Part shown: positions 26,701 through 38,590 of the stretch, in pieces | Numbering within the stretch: position 1 is the stretch's first letter | How the letters are laid out: every line of letters begins with the position of its first letter | From: Brugia malayi | Lineage: Eukaryota > Nematoda > Chromadorea > Rhabditida > Onchocercidae | Reading direction: 5' to 3' | Length of the DNA stretch: 64,000 bases | Assembly: GCF_000002995.4 (NCBI RefSeq) | Contig: NW_025062475.1 | Coordinates: forward strand, 62,001-126,000 | The notes under the pieces: generated by a model | Database searches by the model: none | What the model was told of the DNA's origin: nothing | The model's input: the letters and a program-made list of their open reading frames with translations, nothing else | Position numbers and translations under genes: made by a program

Positions 26701-29700
26701 TATCAATGATAAGGTTTGTTAATTAAAATTTGTTAATTTTAAAAAATAAAAAAAATGAAAAATAATTTATCACTTATTTCCTTTCATTATTATTATTATT
26801 ACTAAAAAATAAAAAAAAAGGAATCTCACTTTATTATTGTTATTATTATTATTATTTATTTCAAGTATTATTATTACTATTCATTTCATATTATAATTAT
26901 TCACATTCATTTCAAATTATTATTATTCATTTTAATCAATAAAAATTTTCTCAATTTAAAAAGTAAAAAAACGAAAAATAATTTATCAATTATCTCCCTT
27001 TATCATTGTTATTATTATTATTATTCATTTCAAGTATTATTATTATTATTCATTTCAAGTATTATTATCATTATTATTCATTTCAAGTATTATTATTATT
27101 ATTATTATTATTCATTTCAAGTATTATTATTATTATTCATTTCATATTATTACTATTCATATTCGTTTCAAATTATTATTATTCATTTCAATCACCAAAA
27201 ATTTTCTTTTACTTCCATTTGCAAAAAAAAAAAAAAAAGTTTTTTTAATTTTAGTCAATAAAAATTTCTCCATATTTTTATAACAAAAAAAAAAGAAAAA
27301 AAAATTATATTTATTTTTTTTTAAAAAAAATTATTTTTTAAAAATTTTTTACATTTATTGAAAAAAAAGGAACGAATTAAGGTATAGAAAGTAAATACTA
27401 ACATTGTAGAAGTATTATTAGTATTCAAATTAAAATAAATTCATTCAAATTTCATGTAAAATTAATACTTCAAATTAAAATAAATACTATATTAAATATA
27501 TTTATTCATTTAAATTATCATTTCTTTAAATCATTAACATTCATTATCATTTCTCTTTGCAGTGATATTATCAATATTTAGAAGATTACGAGAGTGAGAG
27601 AGAGAGAGAAAGAGGAAAAATAATCATATTTTCAGATTTTTTTATCTGAAATGGATAAAATATTGGATAAAAATAAGTATTATACAAGTCGACGATTAAA
27701 TCCAACTGATAAAACGTTATCATTTGAAAGAGACTTCCGAATAACACATTATGCTGGTGATGTAACCTATAGTATTGTTGGTTTTATTGATAAGAATCGT
27801 GATACACTTTATCAGGATCTGAAACGTCTTTTGTATAATAGGTAAAATGATTAGAGTCTATCTGAAATTTTGATAAAATTAAAAATTTAACTATCAGTTA
27901 TTTTAAATGTATATTTCAAATTAGTAAGTATAAAATAAGTTTTATTTAAAAAAAAAGAAAAATTAAAAAAAAATAAATGAAAAAATATAGAATAAGTTTT
28001 TAATATTTATAAAGCATTTATGAAGAAATATTTAATCACTTTTTTTTTTAAAAAAAGATTATTATTATTATTTTTTTTTAAATTGTAGCAATAATCCAAT
28101 ATTATGTGAAATATTTCCGGATGGAGCAAAATCTGTAACCGAAGTTAATAAGAAACCATTAACTGCTGGTACAGTATTTAAGGTTATTTTACTTATTTAT
28201 TAATTCATTTATTCATTTTGCTATATAATTTAACTTTTAAAAAAAAAAATGGAAATAATAATTTAAATAAATTTAAATGAAATAAGAAATTTCATTTACA
28301 TTTCAGAATTCGATGTCAGATTTGGTACAACAACTTTCAGCAAAAGAACCACATTATATTCGATGTATTAAACCAAATGAAATTAAATCGAGTAGTGTAT
28401 TTGATACAACAGGTGTTGGTCATCAGGTAAATTTAATTAATTATTTGTAAAATTTGATAAATTATTTGTAAAATTTAAATAATTATTTGTAAAATTTACT
28501 TAGTTATTTGTAAAATTTAACTAATTATTTGTAAAATTCAACTAAATATTTGTAAAATTTAATAGTTATTTGTAAAGTTTAATTAACTATTCGTAAAATT
28601 TAAATTATTATCTATAAAATTTAAACAGTTATTTGCAAAAGTAAAATTTATTAGTTATTTGTAAATTTAATAAATTATTTGTAAAATTTAAATAATTAAT
28701 TGTAAAATTTATTTAGTTATTTGTAAAGTTTAATTAACTATTCGTAAAACTTAAATTATTATTTATAAAATTTAAATTATTTGCAAAATTTAACTAATTA
28801 TTTGTAAAATTTAATAAATTATGTAAAATTTAAATAATTAATTGTAAAATTTATTTAGGTATATGCAAAATTTAAATAATTATTTGTAAAAGTTAATTAC
28901 TTATTTGCGAAATTTAACTAATTATTTGCAAAATTTAACTAATTATTTGCAAAATTTAACTATTTATTTGCAAAATTTAAATAATTATTTGTAAAATTTA
29001 AATAATTATTTGTAAAATTCAAATTATTATTTGTAAAATTTAATTAATTAATTTTAAAATTTAAATAATCTTTTATGAGAAAAAAAGACGAGAATTTTTA
29101 TTGACATATTGTAAAAATTAGCAATTCTTCTTCTGATTATTTATTTTAAAATAAAAAATTTTAATTTTAATTTTAGGTTCGATATTTAGGATTATTGGAA
29201 AATGTACGTGTACGACGTGCTGGTTTTGCGTATAGAATTACTTATCAAAGATTTCTACAACGGTTAATTAATCCAAATATATTTTTTTTTTAAATCTAAA
29301 TTAAATTGATATTTTAGTATTATTTTTTCAATGTAATATTTCAATTTGTTTATTTTAATATTATTTATTTATTTATTTATTTTTTTTTTTTTAAAACAAA
29401 ATCTTAAAATGTTGCATTTAAATTTGAATTAGTAAATTTTTCATCGTTTTTTTATCTGTTTTAATAATTCAAAAAAAAAAAAAAAAAAAAAAGTATTTTT
29501 ATGAAATAAAATAAATAAATGAAATTTTTCTCTTTTTTTTTCAAATGAAAATATATTTTAATAATATGAAAATGATTGTTTGCTTGTTTTTTTTTTTTTT
29601 TTTTCGTTTAAAAATAATAAATTTTAATTAATTTAATTATTAGGTATAAAATGCTTTCAACAAGTACTTGGCCAAATCCATCAAAAGGATCAGCACAAGA

Positions 29701-32700
29701 AAATGCAAATGTTTTATTGGAAATATTTGATTTAAAAAAAGATTGTGTTAATGGTAAAACAAAATTATTCATACGTAATCCACGTACGGTATTCAAATTA
29801 GAAGATTTACGTCAACAAAAATTATCTGATATTGTTATTATATTACAAAAGGTTTGAAAATAAAAACTTTTTTTTTTTTTTTAAAAAAAATATTTTTTTT
29901 TTTTTTTTTTTTTTTTAAAATGAAACTAACATTAATATTATATATTCTAATAAAAGCTTTTTTTTTTTTCTTTTCTTAATTTTTTTTTTTCCTATTAGTA
30001 TTAATATTATTAAATAGAAATAATTTATGTTTAAAATTTTATTTTAAAAAGTTAATTATTTCTATTTTAAACATTAATGTGTGTAATTTATTTGATGTGC
30101 CTTAATAATAATAATAATTTTTAGTAAATTTTCTAAGCAAATAAAATTTTTTTTAAAAAAAAAAAAAAAAATTTATTTAAATTAAATGAAATTTTAGCAT
30201 TGGCGAGGAGTAGTTGGAAGATATCGTTTTAAACAAATTAAACAAATTTACATTATTATTTATTACTATCGAAAATATAAATTACGACAATATTTGATGG
30301 TACTAATCGAATGTTTTCGGTATAAAATCTTTTTTTTTTTTTTTTTTTTAAAAAAAGTTTTTTTTTTTTTTTTTTTTTTAAAAAAATAACCGTTTAATGT
30401 TTAAAATGCTATGTTAATTGATTAAAATATTAATAGATTAAAATTTAAATTTGCTATCTAATATTATTATAATTTATTGTAAAAATAGGATATTTTTTGA
30501 ATGAAACATATGATTTTAGATTAAATTATAAGAAAAAAAAAATTAAAAAAATTTTTTAATGCTCTAATTAATTTATTATTTGATTATGAATTAATTTCAA
30601 ATGTCCAGTACTTGCTTGTAATTTATTTTTTAATTTTAAAAAATTAAAATGATAATTTATATTTATTCAGTGATATGGAAAAAAGGAACAATTTGTGCAA
30701 TGCAATAAAATGGCCAATTACACCTAGTGGTTTTGAAAATTTTACTGATAAATTAAAACAAATGTATGAAATTTGGCGTGCAAATAAAATTATCAATCAA
30801 ATGCCATTGGTATTGAAAGAATCATTAAAAGAAAAATTAGCTGCATTTCATGCTCTCGAGAATAAGCGACGAGAATGGGGCTATTTACGATCATGGAAAG
30901 GCGATTATTTAAATTTGGTTAATTGATTAATTAATTAATTAGTTAATTAAAAAATGAATTAGCAAAAAAGAAGAAAAAAAAAAGCTTATCATTAAATTTT
31001 TATTTGTTCTGATATATTTATTTATTTTTTTTTTTTCATTCATTCATTATTAGTCACCAAAAATGATTTATTTAAATTTAAATTTAATTTTAAATTTCAT
31101 TTAATTAAGGATGATGAGATTAAATCACCCAGTCAAAGATATGATTATCTTTTGGAATTGGATAATATACGACGAAATAGTAATTTTACTAAAGTTCTTT
31201 TCTCATCTTACATTCAGGTTTTAATTTATTTATTTTTTTTTTTTTTTTTTTTTTTAAATTTATTTTGGGTTTAATTATTTACTTTAGTATTATTTATTTA
31301 AACATAAATCTAATATCATCTCTTATTGTTTTGAAAGTATAAAAAATTTTACTATTCTATTATAAATGTTTCTTTTATCACTAATCTTTTATCACTTTAT
31401 CAATAATTTCAATCACTAATAATTACATAAAAATTTTAATATAAATTCTAACATTTCAGAAATTTAATCGATACAATAAGTCATCATTTCGTGTGCTTTT
31501 AATAACTGATCAATTTATTGCTAAATTGGATGCAAAAAAATTTAAAATGCTAAAACAACAATCATTTAAAAATGTAAAATTTTTAAATATTTTTTTTCCA
31601 GCACTTTCTTTTGTTTTAATATTTAATAATAATAATAATTAAAATTAATATAATTTTAAAAGTATCTAAGTGTATTTGATTAATTTTATCAATGATTAAA
31701 AATTTAAAATTAAATATTAGAAAAATATTGTGATAAATGATTTTCAGAGCATAAATAATTTGATAAATTAATAAAAAAAAAAAAAATTTCTTTTTTTAAT
31801 ATATTAAATTTTTTAGTTTTTATTTTTGCAAATATATTTTAGCTTATTGGCATTAGTGTTTCAAAAGAAAATGATAATACAATAATCTTTCATCTTGGAA
31901 GCAATGATTTTATTGGTTGTTTATACAATCATAAAAATGAAGATCGTATCGGTGAAGTAGTTGGAATTTTATGTGCGCATTTTGAAAGGTTTATTTTTTA
32001 GAGTTTAAAAAATAAAAAAACAAAGAAAAAGAAATATAATATTAAATAGCGGTGAATAAATTTAAATTATTAATGAAAAATTTTAACGAAATTGCTTGAG
32101 AAACTTTTTAATTGTTAATGGATATAATTTAATGTTTGAATGAATATTTAATGAATATAATTTAATGTTTGAATGAATATTTAATGAATATAATTTAATG
32201 TTTGAATGAATGAATAAATTTAAATTATTAATGAAACATTTTAACGAAATTGCTTGGGAAACTTTTTAATTATTAATGGATATAATTTAATATTTGAACA
32301 AATATTTAATGAATATAATTTAATATTTGAATAAATTTAAATTATTAATGGAAAATTAGTTTAATAAATTTAATACTTTTTTTAAAAAAACAAAAGAAAC
32401 TTACGTAAAATCATATTATTATAATAAATTGTTATCATTTTTTTGCTTTTATTTCAAAGTAAATAGAGATTATAAGAATGAAAACAAAAAAAAAAAAAAA
32501 ACAAAACAAAAAAAAAAGCGAAATTTTGCTGTTTTATAAAAAAGACAAAACTGGTTTTAAAATAATAAAATCCCCTATGAAACATTTGAAAAGATCAAGT
32601 TAAAATGATCAAAAAGATTGATTTAGTAATTAATGATTTTGATTTAAATCGCAATTATTTAAATCATGAAACATTTTTATGAAACTTGTTTTTATGTATA

Positions 32701-33058
32701 TATATATTCATACTTCTTTTTCTTTTTTTTTTTTGGAAAATGTTTTCATCAAATTAAGAAAATGTAAAAATTTTACAGTCAAAGCAATCAATTAGATCAA
32801 TCATATTTTATTAGAAAATTTTTAACAAACAATTTAATTGCTGTCATTATGAAACTTTTCTGCAAATAATGCTCAAAATTTTATATTAATAATTAATTGA
32901 ACACTTATCATTTTACATTTAATATTTATCACTTATCAATAACAAACATTTGCAAAAATAAATCTTAAAATTAAATTAAAAAAAAAAAAAAACTTAAAAT
33001 CTTAAAATTAGAAAAAAAAAGAAAACACAAAAACAAAAAGAAAAATCTTAAAATGAAG

Positions 33059-33089
<31 letters not shown>

Positions 33090-33321
33090 GATTAAATGTT
33101 AACATTTCAATATTTTTTGAAAGAGATGATAAAAAGAATTAAATTTCAGAAATTTTAATAAAAAATTGATAGTAACTGTTGGCGAATTACAATGTACGCT
33201 TGGTTCTAAGGAACGTTCAATTCGTATTCGTTTAAGTGATAAAATTACTGATGGCCATTCGACATTTCGAAAATATGGTAGCAATCAAATTGAATTAATC
33301 TGTCCTACAGTATCAGCTTAA
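20759..33321 (+). CDS. hum-5: Unconventional class I myosin (MYO1D/HUM-5 type), complete
   Basis: Single-headed actin-based motor linking membranes to actin. Twenty-two exons join with intact phase into 3039 bases, about 1012 aa, close to the roughly 1006 aa of vertebrate MYO1D. Layout: motor residues 1 to about 690, neck with one clear IQ motif and a second weaker one, then a basic TH1 tail; no SH3. Residue pattern and length match MYO1D better than long-tailed class I myosins. Motor signatures [23 protein letters not shown] and the actin-binding/relay segments are all present. The ATG was chosen because it follows an acceptor-like site and [20 protein letters not shown] matches the family N-terminus. 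C. elegans hum-5 is the expected orthologue (recalled). Introns are AT-rich and several carry satellites; intron 4 is 1333 bases, largely a 43-bp array. Confidence 0.95.
20885..21250. repeat. Imperfect tandem repeat (about 102-109 bp, 3-4 copies) in myosin intron 1
   Basis: The segment CTTATATTTCGTTATTTAAA recurs at about 20950, 21050 and 21160, flanked by repeated TTAATTAAATACAAATTTGA. Copies differ by substitutions and small indels. The array fills most of intron 1 (20854-21355). Confidence 0.8.
22070..22250. repeat. 45-bp tandem repeat, 4 copies, in myosin intron 3
   Basis: ACATTACACG recurs at 22082, 22127, 22172 and 22221. The last two copies carry a GCAC insertion giving GCACGTAGTG. 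The array ends just before the exon 4 acceptor at 22260. Confidence 0.88.
22483..23560. repeat. 43-bp satellite, 25 copies, in myosin intron 4
   Basis: ATCTTTGATCC recurs every 43 bases from 22501 to 23533. Copies look identical until the last, where ATCATGAA becomes ATCTTAAA. The array occupies about 80 percent of intron 4 and begins about 55 bases after the donor. There are no spacers, so it is a simple satellite and not a CRISPR-like array. Confidence 0.97.
26780..27200. repeat. ATT-type microsatellite tract in myosin intron 11
   Basis: Runs of TATTATTATT punctuated by TTCATTTCAAG, repeated many times, with a near-duplicate block (about 26750-26950 and 26955-27195). Low-complexity intronic DNA. 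Confidence 0.8.
28430..29050. repeat. Degenerate 18-20 bp repeat in myosin intron 14
   Basis: Around 30 diverged copies of AATTATTTGTAAAATTTAA fill the intron between 28426 and 29177. They vary at TTGTAAA/TTGCAAA and in spacing, suggesting an old array. Confidence 0.85.
30198..33321 (+). other. Myosin neck (IQ) and TH1 tail exons 17-22
   Basis: Exons: 30198-30319, 30671-30917, 31110-31217, 31460-31573, 31843-31988, 33150-33321. The IQ motif spans the exon 16/17 junction ([15 protein letters not shown]); a second less typical one follows ([14 protein letters not shown]). The TH1 tail includes [19 protein letters not shown] and a C-terminal beta-strand segment ([15 protein letters not shown]), ending at TAA 33319-33321. 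TH1 domains of this class bind acidic phospholipids. Confidence 0.88.
32050..32350. repeat. Nested direct repeats in myosin intron 21
   Basis: A larger block (AATTTAAATTATTAATGAAA... through TTAACGAAATTGCTTG) occurs at about 32055 and 32217. Within it the short unit ATGAATATAATTTAATGTTT repeats at roughly 33-bp spacing. Confidence 0.75.
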
Positions 33322-34088
33322 TTAATTTATCACAAAAAAAAAAAAACCTCTAAAGCTGATCTTATCATTTTCATTCATTTTGTTTATCATTAAAATAATT
33401 GAAATAATTTTGTGTCAAATTTTCTCTAAAGAAATTTTATTATTCGTTTTTTTTTTTTTTTTTTTTTAAATAACTTTTAATATTTTATTATTGAAATGAG
33501 CATTGAAAAAGCATTAATTTAAAATTTATGCAAAGAGTTTTTTTTTTTTTTTTTTTGATTTGCAAATAATTAAATATTTAATTTTGTTTATCATTTGAAT
33601 AGGTTGCATTGATATGATAAAAAAAATTGCAATATTTTTGATATTTTAATTAGCATTCCATCTAAACTGTTACTTTCTTTTTTTTTTTTTAATTTAATTT
33701 ATATGAAATAAGAAATTTTTGATTTTTTTTTTTTTTTTCAGAGATTAAGTTTGTATAATTTAATGTCAATAATTAGAAAATGTATGAAATATTGTATTTG
33801 CAAGTAATATGAAGTAAACAGAAATGTGTATTTAAGTAATTAATAACTCATTTACTTTTATTTTAATAATTTTAATATGAATGGTGAAAATAAATTCTGT
33901 TTGTTTGTGTATCAATTTTACAAGTATATTAATTTTTGTGAAATTTTTTCCCATTTTTATCATTTCATAAGTGCTCAATTTAATATTTCACATTTCAGAA
34001 ATGGATTTCATCGTTTTAAATTTCTCTAAATTTTTGTCACGAATATTTGATATAATTGAATTTGTGTCAATTTTGTATATTTTGCTTT

Positions 34089-34127
<39 letters not shown>

Positions 34128-35099
34128 AAATATATCAATTGAGTGTGCAATGTGTCGATTACCATTTGATTGAAATGAAATTGTAAAATTAAAAATGAGA
34201 AATGATAGTTAGATTAATTTGTAAACAAATGTTGAGAAGAAGTTATGGCATACATTTCTGCGACAAATTATAAAAAGAAATTGAAATGATAATAGGTTAA
34301 AGGTCAATGTAATTAAAGGTTCTAATTTTAGCAACGAAAACATGAAAAAAATTCAATTGACATAATTTATCATTATGATAAATTTAAAAATATTTGTCAA
34401 CTTCAACCTTCTTAATTTCATTTTAATTCCACATCAACAATTCTGTCATTTATTATTAAATTAATTCTCAATATGTTTTTTCTTTGGTTTGCAAAAAAAA
34501 AAAAAAAAATCTTTTTATTGTTACTTATAAATTGTCAATTTTCTTTTTCGTTTCCAATTACAAAGATTTATAAAAATTGAAAAAAAAAAAATATTATAAA
34601 TGCCAATCAAAATTTATAATTAGAAACAAAAAAAATAAACAAAAATTAAATTTCAATAATTTCATTACATCTAATAATTCATTTAATAATTGTTTTTTTA
34701 TTTTTATTTTCACTCCAGGTGAATTTTTTTTTTTTGAATATAATTAAATTTAAATTAGGTAGAATAAAATTAACTGATTTTGATTTTTATTCTCAATTTA
34801 TATTCAGATAATAATTAATCTAATTATCATTTTTGTATTACTTATCAAAATATATATGCTAAAAATTTTTTTCTTCCTTCTTCCTCATTTGACACAAATC
34901 GATGTGACATTGTGTGTTTACACCTAAATGAATATAAATTTATATTTTTGTTAGGGAAAATAAAATATAAACATTGTATGAAGACAAAAGCGCAAAATGT
35001 ACAATGGATTAAAATGAAATTTTTGTGCAATTCTTTTGCATCTTGTTTATGAATGAATGAAAAGAGATGGAGGAGGCTGAATGAATGAATGAATTGAAA

Positions 35100-35420
35100 T
35101 ACCAACAACTACCATTGATACAATTACCGCCACCACCATTACCATCACCATCACCGCCATCGCTATCGTCATCATCATCATCATCATCATCACTACCAAT
35201 ACCGCCACCGCCACGGCCACCATCTATTCATCATCTATCTATGCTCACACTGTATCATACATTTTATTTTGTTCGTTAAATTAAAACTAGTTTCGCTCGT
35301 GTTTTGCTCCTTTACGGTTGAAAATTTCATCTATCATTCTTTCATCTTACATTCTCTCCCTCTCTCTCTCTCTCTCTCCCTCTGTCTTCATCTCTCTCCC
35401 TCTCTCTCTCTTTATGTCTC
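35100..35420. repeat. Trinucleotide (ACC/ATC) and CT microsatellites
   Basis: Successive CCACCACCATTACCATCACC-like triplets run to about 35220, followed at 35345-35412 by CTCTCCCTCTCT tracts. The open frame across the first part encodes only Pro and Ser runs. Confidence 0.85.
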
Positions 35421-38400
35421 TTTTAAACTTTCAAATATATATATAAATATCTTCACCATCAATGTATAATTTTTATTTTTCTCAAATCTTTTTTTTTTTT
35501 TTACAGTAAGAAAAAATTTGTTGTATTTTTTGTTGTTAAAAAGAATTGTTCAATTCCTTCTTCAAAATGTTTTCGTTTTTTTTTTTTTTTTTTTTAAATT
35601 TTTTTGAAAAAAAAAAAAAGAAAGGAAGTATTAATTTTAAAAGGATTATCAAACAAATATATTACAAATTTAAAAGTTTTCTTCAATGTTTTCTTTAAAA
35701 GTTTTCAATGTTTTCTTCTCTTTTCATTTCATCCAGTAATTTCTTAATGTTTTTTTTTTCTCTCAATTAAATAACATTTTCATATTTACGATCAATCAGT
35801 CAATCAATCAATCAATCAATCAATCAATCTCAGTTGTCCTCTTCCTTCGATCGTTTATATATTACAAATTCAAATACTTTTTATATTTAATAATTCAATT
35901 ATTATTATTATTATCATTACTATTATCATTATCACTATATTAGATCACTTAACAATTTTATTTGATCTTGAAAAAAAAAAAAAAATCAGTCAATCAATCA
36001 ATCTCAATCTTGCAAAAATTTCCCCCTTTATTGATATACCCCTATTACTTTTACTGATTTTACTGATTACTGATATACCCCTTTTACTTTTGGTGATAAA
36101 TCTTTTTTTCATATCATTATCAATTTATCTTTCATATTTTTGTTTTTATTTGTTTCACTAACAATAAATAAAGTTAATTAATATTAAAAATTTGCAATAA
36201 ATTACATTCAATAAATTCAATAATTTATGCTCAAATTACAACTTTTTATTGTTGTTCAGTAATATATGATAAAGTGATAAACAATGAATTATCAATGCAA
36301 AGAATAGTATTAATAATTTTTAAAAGTAATATTAAATGGTAAATGATAAGTAATGTAAAATAAATTTGGACAGGTAATTTTTTTTTTTTTTTGAATTAAT
36401 GAAAGAAGGAAAAAGAAGATAGAATAGGTAATATAAGAGAAACCTGTTTGCCAGAAGAAATTTAATAAACTAACTAACTGGTTGATGTGATTGAAGTACG
36501 AAATGTATGTAAGTTGCACATCAAATTCATTTGCTGTTTATTAATTCAAAAAATTTTTCTCTTCTCATTTTCTTCAGTATTTTGTTTTCTTTGAAATAAT
36601 TTTTATTGTTGTAATATTCAATTATTACTTTCATCTATTTACCAATCTTAATTCTTTCCTTAATTAAAATTAATTAAACGATTTTATTAACATCTATGAT
36701 AGTTTGTTTATTATTTTTGATCAAAGAATAATAATTATCAGTTATGTGACATGTGATATGACTGTTAATCACTCACATCACAAATATTTACTTAAATTTT
36801 TTTTTTTCAACTTTATTCTCACTCACTTATAATTTATTCAATTTGCTGCTCTACTTGTTTACTATTATTCAAATGAAATGATAAACAAAAGCTTCCTTCT
36901 TCCAATATATTTATGTCATTTCTCTTTTGTCACCCATTTTCTTCCCATCTTTTCTTAAATTTTTATTTACAACTGTTGAATTTGTCTTCAATGACACAAA
37001 CTGATGACACTAATTTATTTAAAACAGCGATTATATTTTAACAGTTTATCTGTAACAATTGCGCCATATATTCATTTACGCTTGCACTGAAGTATCATTT
37101 CAATGAATATAAATAAAAATTTCATCCATATTTTAAATATTATTGCAAATATGAATAACTTATAACTGAAAAGTAGAAATAATTTACTTGAACAATAAAC
37201 ATAATTATAATATTTCATTTTCATGTGGAACTATTCAAAAATGAATGAAACATTTAAAATTCTATTAAAATTTATTTCAACTATTATTACTTTAATGGAA
37301 TATTGTAAAGAAAAAAAAAAAAAAAAACGAAGGTTTAATCTATCATAATTTAACTAATTTTATTTCATTTATTTTTATGCTAAATTATTTATGTTACAAA
37401 TTATTAATGATATTATTACAATTTAACAAATTATTATTCATATATCTTTGAATTCTTGAAAAGATAGAAAAAAAAAATTTTTTTTTGTTGCATAAAATTT
37501 TTGTTATAAATAATTTTGATATATTTATAATATTTATTATTCTTTGTAAGCTAAATGAATGATCTTTTCATATCATATCATATCAGTTAATTTATGATAT
37601 TTCTTATCAAATTATGGATGATGATAAAAAGGATGACCTTTTATTGATTACATCATTTATCATACTAAACAATTTAACTTTACAGTGTAATGATATCATT
37701 ACATTTTAACAAATCAGTAAATTAGAAATAAATTTTTTGAAATCGATCAATTAACCAATTTTTGTCCTTCATTTTAACAAAATCACTTTTTTTTTTTTTT
37801 CTTTCATTTTTCGAAAATACATTGAAATACAACGATCATTTTTCTCGTCCATATTCATTGACAAATTACAAATGAACTTTTCATCAATTCAACCATCTTC
37901 TTCTCATCAACATTTTTGTCTTCTTTTTAAAATTTCTTCTTCTTCTTCTCCTCTTTTTTATTCCTGTATATATGTCATTAAATTAGAAAAAAAAGTCCAT
38001 TTCTAATTTACAAAAAAAAAAAAAAAAAAAGGAAAAATTGTCAAATATATTTTTAAGATGTAATAATATCTCATAGAATTGAAATGAGTAATTTTGCTTT
38101 TTTTTTTTTTAAATTTAGTGATGTGATTGAAATTTTATACGCATCAAAAGTTTACATTTAAATTCTTTTGTAATATATATGCAAGTGCTATGATTTTTCT
38201 TTTCTTTTTCTTCATGTTAAAAGAAAAAGGGAAATTTTTAAATTTCTATCTTTAAATTTTTCAGTTTAAAATTTAATTTTATCTCAGAATTTTTCACAAC
38301 AATAACAACAAAAAAAAAAAAAAAAAAGATGATGCATATGCATACATTTGAATAATGTTTAATGTTAATAATTTGTATTATTATTATTTTTTGTTCGTCA

Positions 38401-38580
38401 AAATATTTTATTATTATTAATTTTTTAAAAAGTAAAAAAAAAAAAAAGAAACAACGAATTTTTTTTTTTTTTACTTTTTGAAAAAGTTTTTCCTCAACAC
38501 ATTATTATTTACGAAGTTATAATAATGAAGAAGAATTTAAAATATAATTAAAATTTTTTATTTTTTATTTTTTTATTTTT

Positions 38581-38590
38581 TTTTTTTCAG
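38581..38590 (+). promoter_or_regulatory. Putative spliced-leader acceptor abutting the ATG
   Basis: TTTTTTTCAG ends directly at the ATG of the next gene (38591), leaving no untranslated bases between the splice site and start codon. This fits trans-splicing, or a cis junction from an untranslated exon. Confidence 0.45.

Larger units (their letters stand above)
20759..29851 (+). other. Myosin motor (head) exons 1-16
   Basis: Exons: 20759-20853, 21356-21564, 21917-22010, 22261-22426, 23760-23909, 24103-24192, 24514-24678, 25091-25171, 25711-25850, 26160-26274, 26603-26713, 27636-27841, 28089-28182, 28307-28426, 29177-29262, 29644-29851. The P-loop is at 21917-21939, switch I (NDNSSRFGK) in exon 4 and switch II (DIYGFE) in exon 9. 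The residue 16 before the DALAK motif (exon 8) is Asp, so the TEDS position is acidic. This predicts a motor not needing heavy-chain phosphorylation at that site. Exon 12 begins at ATT 27636, in frame before the internal Met at 27651. Confidence 0.93.
33322..38590. other. Intergenic region, no gene recognised
   Basis: About 5.3 kb of AT-rich DNA with long A/T runs. A less AT-rich microsatellite block lies at 35100-35420: ACC/ATC trinucleotides on the plus strand, then a CT-rich tract. Its open frames (poly-Pro/Ser, poly-Leu/Ser) are repeat artefacts. CAAT repeats occur at 35800-35830. I see no splice-compatible exons. The end of the region presumably includes the promoter of the gene starting at 38591. 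Confidence 0.6.

Noticed and set aside
27006..27248. Leu/Ile-rich ORF in myosin intron 11
   Set aside because: ATT microsatellite translation.
35085..35279. Pro/Ser-rich 64-aa ORF
   Set aside because: Made of ACC/ATC trinucleotide microsatellites; no neighbours in phase.
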